Source: Bacteroidia bacterium (GTDB lineage Bacteria; Bacteroidota; Bacteroidia; B-17B0; Aurantibacillaceae). From it: 64,000 bases of DNA. Each line of letters begins with the position of its first letter. Position 1 is the first letter of the stretch. The position numbers and the translations under genes are program-made. Below are positions 17,242-26,942 of the stretch, in pieces. Below the pieces are notes generated by a model. That model did not search any database, had not been told where the DNA came from, and was given only the letters and a program-made list of their open reading frames with translations. The stretch spans positions 62,001 through 126,000 of the forward strand of contig JAEUTP010000010.1 in the NCBI GenBank assembly GCA_016787705.1, in the 5' to 3' direction.

Positions 17242-18189
17242 ATGAAATCTTCACACTTTTTAATACCCATTACATTGTTGATTATTTCATGTGCCGAAAC
17301 AAAAACCGAAAAGATAATTGTTACGGAAGCAGAATTAGGAGAAGCATTATATTTTGACCCTATTCTTTCGCGTGATAGCACTATAAGCTGCGCCAGTTGC
17401 CACAAGCCCGAGTTTGCCTTTGCAGATAACACACCCGTAAGCGTGGGTGTATATCATCAAAAAGGCACGCGCAATACACCCTCATCCATGAATCAAAGCA
17501 ACCGCAATGCCTATTTTTGGGACGGACGCGCCGAAACGCTGGAAGAGCAGGCCCTTGGCCCAATTGAGAATCCGGTGGAGATGGACTTGCCTGTATCGCT
17601 TGCGATTCGCCGTTTAATACGAAGCGAAAAGTATAAAGCTGCGTTTTTGACTGTTTACGGCAAACAACCTTCACTTAAATTATTAGCACAGGCACTTTCG
17701 GGCTTCGAAAAAACCTTAGAGACCAACAATACTGCTTTTGATAAATACATGAACGAAAGTGATACCACACTTTTTACAGAAAGTGCCAAACGCGGATTAC
17801 AACTGTTTAACGGTAAAGCAAAATGCTTTGATTGCCACTTTGGTGTTGATTTTAGCGGCAATGATAATTACAAGAACATTGGCTTATACAATGGTAAAGA
17901 ATTAAACGACAAAGGCCGATACGAAATAACCAAAAACCTAAAAGACCTTGGAGCTTTTAAAACACCAGGCTTACGTAACATTGCGCAAACCGCGCCTTAC
18001 ATGCATAATGGTATGTTTAAAACCTTAAGTGATGTAATGGAACATTACAATACGCCCGATAAATTTGTAAAAGGCGCCATTAACCGCGATACGAGCATGA
18101 ATAAACCTTTAGGCCTTAACCAACAAGAAAAAGAAGACCTCATTAATTTTATGCTGAGTTTGAGTGATGAGAGGTTTTTGAAGAAATGA
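17242..18189 (+). CDS. Diheme cytochrome c peroxidase (MauG/CCP family) lipoprotein
   Basis: 315 aa. Lipoprotein signal with the acylated cysteine at residue 17 (LLIISC). Two c-type heme sites: C50-A-S-C53-H54 and C195-F-D-C198-H199. RNTPSSMNQ and YFWDGRAETLEEQA are blocks shared by bacterial diheme peroxidases, and APYMHNGMF near the end supplies the usual distal methionine. The enzyme reduces hydrogen peroxide in the periplasm using cytochrome electrons, or acts in MauG-like oxidations. Divergent from the CPBP gene and convergent with the YwqK/TonB-C gene (10 nt between stops). Confidence 0.93.
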   Translation: MKSSHFLIPITLLIISCAETKTEKIIVTEAELGEALYFDPILSRDSTISCASCHKPEFAFADNTPVSVGVYHQKGTRNTPSSMNQSNRNAYFWDGRAETLEEQALGPIENPVEMDLPVSLAIRRLIRSEKYKAAFLTVYGKQPSLKLLAQALSGFEKTLETNNTAFDKYMNESDTTLFTESAKRGLQLFNGKAKCFDCHFGVDFSGNDNYKNIGLYNGKELNDKGRYEITKNLKDLGAFKTPGLRNIAQTAPYMHNGMFKTLSDVMEHYNTPDKFVKGAINRDTSMNKPLGLNQQEKEDLINFMLSLSDERFLKK

Positions 18190-18199
18190 AAACAAAATA

Positions 18200-19621
18200 T
18201 CAAAGTGAGAATTCGATAGGAAATTCAATTCTTGTTTCTGTTATTTCTCCATCTTCCATATAGGGTTTCCATTTTGGCATTTTTTTTATTACTCTTACTG
18301 CTTCTTCATCCAACTCCTTATTAATACCATCAATAATTTCTACATCGTTTACAGAGCCATCAATATCAATAGTAAATTCTAAAAGAACCTCTCCTTTTAT
18401 TCCATTTTTTTTAGATCTTTCCGGGTACTTAAGTTCACTTTTAACGTATTTTTCAAGTTGTTTGGAGCCGCCTATTATTTCCGGTTCAGCCATATAATCA
18501 AAATACTTAATTTTCTTCCCATTAAAATCAGTTATTTTTCCTTCTATTAATTTACCATTTTCGTATTTGTCGTCTCTCTTAATTTGTCCGTTTTCCCAAT
18601 AAGTAAGAAGCCTGCCATTAAACTCGTCATTTTTGTAGTTAACTTCACGTTTAATTTTCCCACTCTCAAAATAAAATTTTTGCAATCCCTCGGCCTTACC
18701 ATTAATGTAATTCATTTCTGAATACAGTTTCCCACTTTTATAATATTCTTTTGAAGGCCCATTCCTGATGTCGTTAATATAGTTTGTTTCAGTGCTTATA
18801 GTATTTGTACTTTTATTATACCATTTTTGAACTCCAGTTTTTTTACCATCTATAAACTCCACCTCAGAATCTATCTTGCCATTTTCGAAGTACCATTTAT
18901 GAATTCCACTATTTTTATCATTTTTGAAATTATTTTCAATATTTAAAATACCGTTTTCATAATACCATCTTTCAACACCTTCTTTTTTATCATTAATGTA
19001 ATTAGACTCTCCTTCTAGTTTTCCACTTTCATAATACCATTTATAGTAACCATTATTGATACCATTAACAAAAACCGCTTCAGACTTTATATTTCCGCTT
19101 TCATAATACCATTTCTGAACACCTTCTTTGTTTTCATTTTTATAATTTACTTCAGACTCTATTTTGCCATCTTCAAAATACCAGGTACACATCCCTTCTC
19201 GCATACCCTCAATATATGTTGCCTTTTCTTTTATCTTACCACTTGAATAATACCATTTTGCATCACCGGTCCTTTTATCATTTAAGTAGTAACCTTCACT
19301 ATCAAGTTCACCAGTTTCATAATACCAGGTACTTTTTCCTTCTTTTAAACCATTTACATAATTAAATTCATTTTGCAATTGGTGATTTAAATAATAATCA
19401 CGTCCAATTCCAACGGGAACATTATGATTATAGATAACAAGGCGGTAATAAGTAGCGCTATCATCAATGGTAATATTCCAGGCCGAATCCATATAGTGGA
19501 TCCATTTTCCCTGCTTTAAATTTCCAACAATTTTATTTTTAGCTTCGTCTCTATCTGTGTATCCATTTTGTGAGAAGACATGACAATACAAACAAATTAA
19601 TATAAAAACTGCTTTTTTCAT
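18200..19621 (-). CDS. YwqK/MORN-repeat protein fused to TonB C-terminal domain
   Basis: 473 aa. Signal peptide MKKAVFILICLYCHVFSQ. From about residue 85 to 355 there are eleven tandem units of about 23 residues with the pattern EGxxKWYYESGKIxSExNYxNG (MORN_2/YwqK type). The last 85 residues are a TonB C-terminal domain: GGSKQLEKYVKSELKYPERS, GEVLLEFTIDIDGSV and VIKKMPKWKPYMEDGE. Unlike energy-transducing TonB it has a cleavable-looking signal peptide and no Pro-rich arm, so it is probably periplasmic or surface-exposed and not an ExbBD partner. It overlaps the SpoIIAA-like gene upstream (ATGA). Function unknown; the TonB-C domain may bind peptidoglycan or a protein. Confidence 0.8.
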   Translation of the reverse strand: MKKAVFILICLYCHVFSQNGYTDRDEAKNKIVGNLKQGKWIHYMDSAWNITIDDSATYYRLVIYNHNVPVGIGRDYYLNHQLQNEFNYVNGLKEGKSTWYYETGELDSEGYYLNDKRTGDAKWYYSSGKIKEKATYIEGMREGMCTWYFEDGKIESEVNYKNENKEGVQKWYYESGNIKSEAVFVNGINNGYYKWYYESGKLEGESNYINDKKEGVERWYYENGILNIENNFKNDKNSGIHKWYFENGKIDSEVEFIDGKKTGVQKWYNKSTNTISTETNYINDIRNGPSKEYYKSGKLYSEMNYINGKAEGLQKFYFESGKIKREVNYKNDEFNGRLLTYWENGQIKRDDKYENGKLIEGKITDFNGKKIKYFDYMAEPEIIGGSKQLEKYVKSELKYPERSKKNGIKGEVLLEFTIDIDGSVNDVEIIDGINKELDEEAVRVIKKMPKWKPYMEDGEITETRIEFPIEFSL

Positions 19622-20034
19622 TCATCAATAGCTTTTTCCTTTATAGAATTTATCCAATCCAATGCCGCAGTTTCATTTGAAAAGAGCTTGATCTTTTGCT
19701 CAGGCCGGTTTATACTCATGTAAAAATTAGCCAGTAAACGAATAGCCAGGTTGGTTATAACAATTGCTTCTGCAACGATGTTTTTATCTTTTAATTTGGC
19801 CGCATATTTTCTTGCTTCGTGCGAGGATGTAGTGCCTATACCAGGAATAACAATAATGTAATAGGGTTTATCGCCCACTAAAGATCTTGTTTTTAAATTC
19901 AGTTCATCAATCTCAGGGATCTCAATCTGCGCGTCTTCAAAAGTATACATGTAAATAACATCATCAAATTTAAGCTCCATTTTTGAAATGGATGTTGATA
20001 AAGTTGTCGCGGCGCTTAAATTTTTGTTGTACAC
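19618..20034 (-). CDS. SpoIIAA/STAS-like small protein
   Basis: 138 aa from GTG 20034; an ATG at 19980 gives a 120-aa form that still keeps the core (MELKFDDVIYMYTFED...). The pattern of alternating strands and helices, with DKPYYIIVIPG, SSHEARKYAAK, EAIVITNLAIRLLANFYM and a closing ETAALDWI helix, matches Bacteroidota STAS/SEC14-like proteins (DUF7793 type as I remember it). No phosphorylatable serine of the SpoIIAA type is evident, so partner switching is not assured. Its stop overlaps the start of the YwqK/TonB-C gene by 4 nt (ATGA). Confidence 0.6.
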   Translation of the reverse strand: MYNKNLSAATTLSTSISKMELKFDDVIYMYTFEDAQIEIPEIDELNLKTRSLVGDKPYYIIVIPGIGTTSSHEARKYAAKLKDKNIVAEAIVITNLAIRLLANFYMSINRPEQKIKLFSNETAALDWINSIKEKAIDE

Positions 20035-20049
20035 GTTTAAAAATAATAC

Positions 20050-20084
20050 AATTTTTCTTTAATAAAAAACATTAAAGAAAAATT
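20050..20084. repeat. Perfect 14-bp inverted repeat, AT-rich hairpin
   Basis: AATTTTTCTTTAAT (20050-20063) and ATTAAAGAAAAATT (20071-20084) are exact complements around a 7-nt loop. It lies between the cyclase gene stop (20094) and the SpoIIAA-like gene start (20034), both on the minus strand. With only one G/C pair per arm it is a poor intrinsic terminator, so it may be an operator for the SpoIIAA-like/YwqK pair or a weak attenuator. Confidence 0.6.
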
Positions 20085-20093
20085 ACAACAAAA

Positions 20094-20846
20094 TCAAACA
20101 ACTTTGTAAAGTATTGGCTTACTTGGGCTGGCGTCATTCTCAAAAGGAGCGATCTGTAAGTTTAAAATGTAAGTACCGTCAAATACTTCGTTAGGTATGT
20201 AAATAAATTCAGTAATGGTTTTATGAAACTGTGTATTTGCCGGGTAATTCCAAAAAGCATGGTGCGCTTCCAGTTTGCCGCCATCCTGCTCACGGTCAAT
20301 ACTTGGCATATCAATTAATAAATGCATAACCCCCAATTCATTTAAATAATCGATCCCTTCTTTTAAAATATAAGGAGGGTTGGTATTGCTGTAATTAATA
20401 TGTAATTTATTTGTGCCGTTACTTAATGTACGTATAATAACGGCTTCGGGTTTACCACTTTCTTTTAATAAATTTTCTAAAGCCTTACGGGTTATTACAA
20501 AATCTCCATTCTCCAATTGCTCGGGTAAAACGGTTATTACCTCAGCAACAAACATAAATCGATCTAAATTTTTATTGATGGTATAAAACTCTTTACTAAT
20601 GTGGCCTACGCACTCTGTATGTGTACCATTACCATGCGGATTAAATGTAATAGTTCTGAAATTTACACTTCCACCTTTGTTTACATCCCCTACCCAATCG
20701 CCCATTACTACGGGTTCTAATTTCATTGGGCTAACATACCAGGCGCTGGCGCAATCCTGGCCGGTGTGTAAAGGAATAGAAATATCTATTGGTTTAAAAA
20801 AATCAACCCTGAATTCTTTTCCTAAATGAAATATTGTTGCGATCAT
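20094..20846 (-). CDS. Cyclase-family hydrolase (kynurenine formamidase-like)
   Basis: 250 aa, the cyclase/KynB swivelling-domain fold. The metal-binding motif reads HGNGTHTECVGH (around residues 71-82), against HxGTHxDxPxH in classical kynurenine formamidases, so the aspartate is replaced by glutamate and the proline is absent. DMPSIDREQDGG and LEAHHAFW supply further family residues. It hydrolyses an amide or lactone; N-formylkynurenine is one possible substrate, and a tryptophan 2,3-dioxygenase occurs at 46.4 kb, but the two are unlinked. It lies alone between thyA and the SpoIIAA-like gene. Confidence 0.75.
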   Translation of the reverse strand: MIATIFHLGKEFRVDFFKPIDISIPLHTGQDCASAWYVSPMKLEPVVMGDWVGDVNKGGSVNFRTITFNPHGNGTHTECVGHISKEFYTINKNLDRFMFVAEVITVLPEQLENGDFVITRKALENLLKESGKPEAVIIRTLSNGTNKLHINYSNTNPPYILKEGIDYLNELGVMHLLIDMPSIDREQDGGKLEAHHAFWNYPANTQFHKTITEFIYIPNEVFDGTYILNLQIAPFENDASPSKPILYKVV

Positions 20847-20858
20847 CTTTATTTTTTT

Positions 20859-20946
20859 AAGCCACAGATTATACTGATTTCACAAATTAAATAATAATTA
20901 AAAAAATCTAATAAATCACCTTTGTTAATTTATTCAATTTCACCAA
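20859..20946. repeat. Degenerate intergenic repeat (CCACAGATTA...CTGATTTCACA)
   Basis: The segment from 20860 reads like a decayed copy of the word CCACAGATTACACTGATTTCACAGATT, which recurs between genes in many Bacteroidota by my recollection. A related, better preserved block is at 45388-45476. No ORF. The remainder of the gap to the thyA stop is plain AT-rich sequence. Confidence 0.35.
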
Positions 20947-21741
20947 TTAAACCGCTACGGCCGCTTTAATGTGCGGGTGTGGATCGTAATTCTCTAAAGT
21001 AAAATCTTCAAATTTAAAATCAAAAATCGATCTTACATCAGGATTTATTTTCATAATTGGCAATGGTCTTAACTCGCGAGATAATTGAAGCTTTGCCTGC
21101 TCAATATGATTAGAGTATAAATGCGCATCACCAAGCGTATGAATAAAATCACCGACTTTTAAATTACATACCTGCGCTACCATCATGGTTAACAAGGCGT
21201 ATGAAGCAATATTAAAAGGCACGCCTAAAAATATGTCTGCGCTACGCTGATATAATTGACAACTTAGTTTTCCATCGGCTACATAAAACTGAAAGAAGGC
21301 ATGGCACGGTGGTAATTTCATATTATTAATATCAGCAACATTCCATGCGCTTACAATTAAACGTCTTGAATCCGGATTTTTTTTGATCATGTCAATCACC
21401 TGTGTGATCTGGTCAATATGCCCACCGTTTGGTGTTGGCCAGTTACGCCATTGATAACCGTAAACGGGGCCAAGGTTTCCATTCTCATCTGCCCAATCAT
21501 CCCAAATACTTACGCCGTTATCTTTTAAATATTTAATATTGGTATCGCCCTTTAAGAACCATAATAATTCGTGAATGATACTTTTTGTATGCAATTTTTT
21601 TGTTGTGCATAAAGGAAAACCTTCTTGTAAATTATAACGCGACTGGTAACCAAAAACGCTCACCGTACCGGTTCCTGTTCTATCTGTTTTGGTAGCCCCA
21701 ACATTTAATACATGTTGCATGAGATCGTGATATTGTTTCAT
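20947..21741 (-). CDS. thyA: Thymidylate synthase
   Basis: 264 aa from ATG 21741, exactly the E. coli ThyA length; an upstream in-frame ATG at 21765 would add 8 residues that the family lacks. The catalytic cysteine is C146 in [12 protein letters not shown]. The folate/dUMP motifs [38 protein letters not shown] and the C-terminal [10 protein letters not shown] are intact. It methylates dUMP to dTMP with methylene-tetrahydrofolate. No dihydrofolate reductase gene is adjacent. Confidence 0.97.
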   Translation of the reverse strand: MKQYHDLMQHVLNVGATKTDRTGTGTVSVFGYQSRYNLQEGFPLCTTKKLHTKSIIHELLWFLKGDTNIKYLKDNGVSIWDDWADENGNLGPVYGYQWRNWPTPNGGHIDQITQVIDMIKKNPDSRRLIVSAWNVADINNMKLPPCHAFFQFYVADGKLSCQLYQRSADIFLGVPFNIASYALLTMMVAQVCNLKVGDFIHTLGDAHLYSNHIEQAKLQLSRELRPLPIMKINPDVRSIFDFKFEDFTLENYDPHPHIKAAVAV

Positions 21742-21771
21742 AGTTCGTAGATTGTATTTATACAAAAGTAA

Positions 21772-21801
21772 AAATCCCCCGGTGTAATAACAGGGGGATT
21801 T
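21772..21801 (-). terminator. Intrinsic terminator after first giant surface protein
   Basis: AAATCCCCC (21772-21780) pairs with GGGGGATTT (21793-21801) over a 12-nt loop, and the minus strand continues into a T-rich run. It lies 20 nt after the minus-strand gene ending at 21822 and separates it from thyA. Confidence 0.88.
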
Positions 21802-21821
21802 ATTAAAAGTTTTTAGAATAT

Positions 21822-24800
21822 TTACCTCATTAGGTTAACATGACCTGTAAACTCTTTGTAACCTTCCTTATGCGTTCCAAGCACCTTTATCTTATATATG
21901 TAAGAGCCAATTTCAGCAGGCTGCCCTTTTATTGTTCCATCCCAGCCTTTAGCATAATCTCTTGAAAAGTAGATCTGGTTACCGCCCCTATGCCATAATT
22001 CCATAATAAAATCATCGGTAGAAAATCCAACCCCTTGAACACGGAAAAGATCGTTCAAACCATCTCCGTTTGGTGTAAATGTATTTGGAATATAAATACT
22101 TATATCATCAATTACTTCTAAAATTTGAAATACTGTATCTGCACAGCCTTTATCAGTTATAGCAATCAAAGCAACAGGATAAGATCCGGTCTTTTCAAAA
22201 TAGCGATCCGGAATAAGTTTACGTGTGGTATCCATACCCGCAGCACCGGTACCACTAAACATCCATGTTTGTGAAACAACCGGGTTATTATAATTTGGAT
22301 AGAACGTTACATGATTATCGGTAAGTGTTGGATATTCGGGTACATGATAAAAACTTGCTTCAGGTCGTGGATATACAACTATTTTATTATTGTATTTAAA
22401 AACGCCGGAACAACCATTTACTCCTTTTGTATGAATAGTTAAGTTGTATTCTCCGGGTTCATCAAGACAATAATATGTACTATCGGTATTAAATTGTTTA
22501 ATTCCTCCAAAATCATATATCATTGAAAAAACATCTGACCCTAACTTGGCATTATACAGCTGGCAAAGCGGAGCACAGCCTTCTGTTTTATCTAGATCAA
22601 GAAGAGGTTTAGGTGGCATTTTTACATTTATTGTAAACGTATGAGCAATTGTATAAGTTGGACAAGCAATATCATAAGCATACAAATTATAAATGGTACT
22701 GCCCATTGGTGTAATAGTTTGAACGCTTCCGGTTTGTGAACTTAAGAAAACAGGAGGACTCCAGGTGTAAGCGTAATTATTGCTACCTCCTGTTGATCCC
22801 GCAATTACTTTAATACTATCTCCCTGGCACATTGTTAAACTGTTTGGCACTATGGTAAACTGTATTGGTGATGCCACATTTACCAGAATGGTTTGTGTTG
22901 TAGAACAGAAACCAAGTGTAGCTGTTAAGCTGTAAGTGCCCGCCTGTGCTAATGTAACATTTGTCATTACTAAATTTTGTGAATTAGAAACAATACCTCC
23001 TGCATTTTGCCATGTGTAAGAACTGGCACCTGATGGACCAGGAATGGTTAATGTTGAATTGTAACATAACGAAGTAGATAATGGTAAAGTAAATGTTACA
23101 ACAGGATTGACAACAAGGTTTAAAGTGCCGGTATTAAAACAATTTATAGAACCATTACTATAGGTTGTTGTGATGGTGTAAACTCCCGCTGCGGAAACAG
23201 GCGTATTAAATAAAGTAGCATTTGGAGTTGAAGCTGTATAACCACCAGGCCCCGTCCATGAATAGGCAACAGCGCCTACCGAGTTAGCAGAAAGAATATT
23301 GGTTTGCCCCGCACAACCATTCATTACCGAATTAATAGTGATTGAATTAATTTGCACAACACTCATTTGAGATGTGCCTGTATTTGTACAGCTTACCGTT
23401 CCGATAGAAAAAATGGCCGTAGAAGTATATACACCTGCGCCATTTGGTTGAATATTTGCAATTGAAGGTGCTGCTAAATTAGAAACAAAACTATTTGGAC
23501 CAGCCCATGAATAAGATATTGCCCCTGTTGCATTAGCATTAAGACTAGCTGATGAGCCCTGACAAATGTTTGCAGGAACTGTAACATTTAAAGCAGGAGT
23601 GGCAACCACTGAAACGTTAGCAACTGCAGCTGTAGTACAGGTTAAACTGCCATTAGTAAAAAAAGCTGTAGCGGTGTAATTGCCCGCGCCTGAAGGCACA
23701 ATACTGCTTATTGTTGGGCTTTGAAGCGCTGAAGTAAAAGCGCCAGGCCCACTCCACGAATAAGAAACTGCCGAAGCAGCATTGGATGTAAGATTTATAT
23801 TTGAACCTTCACATACTGTAAAATTGCTTACAACAGCCACCGCGTTGGTTCCTACAACATTTATCTGGCTGGTTGCATTGGTTATACAGCTAACTGTACC
23901 AACTGAAAACATGGTAGTAGTTGTGTAAATACCCGAACCGTTAGTTTGAATATTTGGAATAGAAGGATTAGATATGTTTGAGGCAAAACCATTTGGCCCT
24001 GCCCATGCGTAAGAAACAGCGCCTGTAGCCGAGGCATTAAAATTGGCGGTAGAATTTTGACAGATATTTGCCGGATAAGTAATAGTTGTTGTGGGCGTAG
24101 CAACTACCGAAACATTAGCAACGGCATCTGTAGTACAGGTTAAAACACCATTGCTAAAAAAAGCTGTTGCTGTATAATTTCCGGCCCCTGCGGGAAGAAT
24201 ACCCACAACCGTTGGATTTTGTAAAGCAGATGTATAAACACCAGGGCCGTTCCACGAATAGGATGTTGCGCCAATGGCATTTGATGTTAAATTTACATTT
24301 ACTCCTTCGCACACAGTAAAATTTGCAGTAACTGACACTGTATTGGTTGTAACAACACTCATAGAAGATGAATTTGAAGTTGTACAACTAACCGAGCCCA
24401 TTGAGAACATAGCAGTGGCTGTATATATTCCGGAAGCTGCAGGCTGTACATTTGCAATATTAGGTGTAGCGTTTGTTGAATTAAAAGCGTTTGGACCTGC
24501 CCATGTAAAACCTGTTGCACCTGTTGCAGTGACGGTCATGTTAGCCGTGGCATTCTGGCAAATGTTAGGAGGCACTGTTATGTTAACCGGAGATGTGGCA
24601 ACCACCGAAACGTTAGATACGGCATCGATAGTGCAGGTTAATGCGCCATTACTAAAAGATGCTGTAACAGTATAATTTCCTGCCTCGCTTGGTGTTATGG
24701 CCAAACGCGTTGGGTTTTGAATGGCCGATGTATAGCCACCCGGGCCATTCCACGAATACGAAACGGCACCAGCCGCACTTGCTGTTAAATTTAAATTTGC

Positions 24801-26669
24801 ACCCTGGCACAAGGTGAAGTTAGGGGTAACGGCCACCGTGTTTGTTGCTACCACACTTATTGATGCTGTGTTGGAAGTTAAACAACTTACTGTGCCAATC
24901 GCAAATAATGCATTAACTGTATAAATGCCTGAACTGGGCGGTTGAACATTTGGAATGGAAGGTGTTGAAATGTTTGACAGAAATGTGTTTGGACCAGTCC
25001 AGTCGTAACTCAAAGCGCCCGTAGCCGTTGCCGTCATATTAGCCGTGGCGTTCTGGCAAATATTTGCAGGAACCGTCATAGCAATTGTAGAGGTAGCAAC
25101 AACCGAAACATTTGAAACGGCAGTTGTTGTACAGGTCAATGGTCCATTAGTGAAATAGGCAGTTGCTGTATAATTTCCTGCGGCCGCAGGAAGAATGCCA
25201 GCAACAATTGGGTTTTGTGAAGCAGATGTATAAGCGCCCGGTCCATTCCATGAATAAGAAACCGCGCCAAATGCACTGGATGTTAAATTTAAATTTGATC
25301 CCTGGCATAAAGTAAAGTTAGATGTTACCGCAACAGTATTTGTTGTTACTACATCTACCTGCACTGTATTTGATCTTGGACAGGTAATACCATTAAAATT
25401 AATATTGGATGTTACTGTATAAACACCCGCTTCTATCGGTTGTATAGTATTAAGAAAAGGATTTTGTGCGGAAGAGTTAAAACCGTTAGGTCCGGTCCAT
25501 GCATATGCAGTTGCCGTAGGCATAGATGAAGTTAAATTCACAGTTCCATTCATACACACATTGGTATTTGAGCTTACTGTAATGGTATTGTTTGGTGCTA
25601 CATTAATTTGCGCTGTTTGTGTACCTGTACAACCATTGGTATAACTTGCTGCTATGGTAAACGTACCAATGTTTGGCGTAGTTACATTTGGGTAAGAAAT
25701 AGTTGTAGTTGCAAACGATGTTGTTGGCGCACTGGGGCCTGTAACATTAAAAGTACCGGTACCGGCCGGACTCACCGTAAATATTGCATTACTGCCATAG
25801 CAAAAATTAGTTGGTGTTGAAACAGATATTGGAATAATTGGATTGATTGTTAAAGTAAAAGTTGTTTGATCGGCAATTGCAACCGCAGACAAGTTGGTAC
25901 CTTGTGCGGTAACAGTGTATACTTGTGTTGTTAAAGAGCTAACTGTAAATGACGGATTTGTTTGTACCACATTACCCGGTTGCAAAGTATAGCTACCACT
26001 GCTTGAATTAACCCAGGTGCCTGTAAATACAGCTTGTTGGCCAGGACATGCTGTTTGGTTATTGAATAAGATTGGATTACAGGAAACACCTGCGCTACCA
26101 GTAGTTGTAAAAGAAACAGGAGTATTTACACCGCTTGGGTTAGTAATCAAAATAATATATTGTTGACCTTGTACAACAGGAATGGAAGGTTGATAGTTGC
26201 ATGGTGATCCGCCAGACGGAACTGTTCCCATGCCTGTACCACCAGCACCCGTGCAATTCCAGTTGCAGGATACAGGAGGTAAAATATTATTAAAAATATC
26301 GTTACATGCTGTAGGTGAATATGGCCACATGATCCAGTCATAATTGCCCGCTTGAGGAAAAGCAGAACCACTTGCGCCAAAAGAAAAACCTAAGTTACCG
26401 GTTGTAGTAATATTCAACAACAGCCATTGCGGATTGGCAACATTTGTAAACATACAACCTGCGTTTACGCTTTGTGGATTTGTAAATGGGTTACTTACTG
26501 TTAAACCCGGTATTAAACCTGTTCCTGAATTAGCACTAAAACTAAAAACAGAATTGGTACATAGGTTAACCAGGTTATTACAAGCAGTGGGATTTTGCGA
26601 ATAAGATTTTTTTGTTGAGCTTACCAATAAGCAAGTAACAATAACTATTTTTAAAAAAAACCTTTTCAC
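21822..26669 (-). CDS. Giant T9SS surface protein with tandem Ig-like modules
   Basis: 1615 aa from GTG 26669; signal peptide [20 protein letters not shown], cleaved near SYSQ. A unique N-terminal domain (about 25-275) contains [15 protein letters not shown], typical of large Bacteroidota surface proteins. Then come about eleven Ig-like modules of 83 residues, each with cysteines near positions 13 and 71 and a central YSWxGPxxF core; residues 443-1106 form a four-fold tandem A-B dyad. Two further modules and two PKD-like domains lead to the C-terminal gliding-motility (type B) sorting domain, starting [18 protein letters not shown]. That domain directs export by T9SS to the cell surface. Probable adhesin or gliding-associated filament; the ligand is unknown. 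Paralogous with the next two minus-strand genes. Confidence 0.85.
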   Translation of the reverse strand: MKRFFLKIVIVTCLLVSSTKKSYSQNPTACNNLVNLCTNSVFSFSANSGTGLIPGLTVSNPFTNPQSVNAGCMFTNVANPQWLLLNITTTGNLGFSFGASGSAFPQAGNYDWIMWPYSPTACNDIFNNILPPVSCNWNCTGAGGTGMGTVPSGGSPCNYQPSIPVVQGQQYIILITNPSGVNTPVSFTTTGSAGVSCNPILFNNQTACPGQQAVFTGTWVNSSSGSYTLQPGNVVQTNPSFTVSSLTTQVYTVTAQGTNLSAVAIADQTTFTLTINPIIPISVSTPTNFCYGSNAIFTVSPAGTGTFNVTGPSAPTTSFATTTISYPNVTTPNIGTFTIAASYTNGCTGTQTAQINVAPNNTITVSSNTNVCMNGTVNLTSSMPTATAYAWTGPNGFNSSAQNPFLNTIQPIEAGVYTVTSNINFNGITCPRSNTVQVDVVTTNTVAVTSNFTLCQGSNLNLTSSAFGAVSYSWNGPGAYTSASQNPIVAGILPAAAGNYTATAYFTNGPLTCTTTAVSNVSVVATSTIAMTVPANICQNATANMTATATGALSYDWTGPNTFLSNISTPSIPNVQPPSSGIYTVNALFAIGTVSCLTSNTASISVVATNTVAVTPNFTLCQGANLNLTASAAGAVSYSWNGPGGYTSAIQNPTRLAITPSEAGNYTVTASFSNGALTCTIDAVSNVSVVATSPVNITVPPNICQNATANMTVTATGATGFTWAGPNAFNSTNATPNIANVQPAASGIYTATAMFSMGSVSCTTSNSSSMSVVTTNTVSVTANFTVCEGVNVNLTSNAIGATSYSWNGPGVYTSALQNPTVVGILPAGAGNYTATAFFSNGVLTCTTDAVANVSVVATPTTTITYPANICQNSTANFNASATGAVSYAWAGPNGFASNISNPSIPNIQTNGSGIYTTTTMFSVGTVSCITNATSQINVVGTNAVAVVSNFTVCEGSNINLTSNAASAVSYSWSGPGAFTSALQSPTISSIVPSGAGNYTATAFFTNGSLTCTTAAVANVSVVATPALNVTVPANICQGSSASLNANATGAISYSWAGPNSFVSNLAAPSIANIQPNGAGVYTSTAIFSIGTVSCTNTGTSQMSVVQINSITINSVMNGCAGQTNILSANSVGAVAYSWTGPGGYTASTPNATLFNTPVSAAGVYTITTTYSNGSINCFNTGTLNLVVNPVVTFTLPLSTSLCYNSTLTIPGPSGASSYTWQNAGGIVSNSQNLVMTNVTLAQAGTYSLTATLGFCSTTQTILVNVASPIQFTIVPNSLTMCQGDSIKVIAGSTGGSNNYAYTWSPPVFLSSQTGSVQTITPMGSTIYNLYAYDIACPTYTIAHTFTINVKMPPKPLLDLDKTEGCAPLCQLYNAKLGSDVFSMIYDFGGIKQFNTDSTYYCLDEPGEYNLTIHTKGVNGCSGVFKYNNKIVVYPRPEASFYHVPEYPTLTDNHVTFYPNYNNPVVSQTWMFSGTGAAGMDTTRKLIPDRYFEKTGSYPVALIAITDKGCADTVFQILEVIDDISIYIPNTFTPNGDGLNDLFRVQGVGFSTDDFIMELWHRGGNQIYFSRDYAKGWDGTIKGQPAEIGSYIYKIKVLGTHKEGYKEFTGHVNLMR
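23352..25343 (-). repeat. Four tandem copies of a 498-nt (A+B) coding repeat
   Basis: Within the giant gene, eight modules of exactly 83 codons alternate A-B-A-B-A-B-A-B. A modules contain NxTLCQGxNLNL or VCEGxN, YSWNGPG and GNYTATA; B modules contain [20 protein letters not shown] and IGTVSC. The period is 498 nt and the block is 1992 nt. Copies differ by substitutions and not by length, which points to duplication of a whole dyad followed by divergence under length constraint. Confidence 0.85.
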
Positions 26670-26888
26670 TTAATTAAAATCTTACCCTATAAATTGCATT
26701 AAAAATTCAAGTCAAAAGTTTAAAATACTAAAAGGTTTTAAATGAAAAACAATACAGTTAAACTAAGCCTGAAAAACACTTAACAAAGTTATTAATTATT
26801 ACAAAATTATAGGATTTTTGCCTAAGCTAAACCGCGCTTTTACTCAATAAATCGACTAAATTAAAAAATACCCAGTTGAGGGTATAAA

Positions 26889-26917
26889 AAAAATCCCTCA
26901 AAAGCTGAGGGATTTTT
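26889..26917 (-). terminator. Intrinsic terminator after second giant surface protein
   Basis: AAAAATCCCTCA (26889-26900) pairs with TGAGGGATTTTT (26906-26917), a 12-bp stem with a 5-nt loop and a T run on the minus strand. It lies 26 nt after the gene ending at 26943. The gap 26670-26888 upstream of the first giant gene shows no other clear feature. Confidence 0.9.
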
Positions 26918-26942
26918 TTGGGTTAATAGTAAAGTAATTATT

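Noticed and set aside
18200..19621. Reading the YwqK/TonB-C protein as a true energy-transducing TonB
   Set aside because: It has a signal peptide and no uncleaved membrane anchor or Pro-rich arm, and no exbB/exbD genes are nearby.
21742..21765. Upstream ATG for thyA at 21765
   Set aside because: ATG 21741 gives the exact 264-residue family length with C146; the extra eight residues also run close to the terminator of the preceding gene.
24274..24675. 133-codon plus-strand ORF inside the first giant gene
   Set aside because: Antisense to the repeat modules; its openness follows from Thr/Val/Asn codon use in the sense frame. No family similarity and repeated copies do not keep it open.
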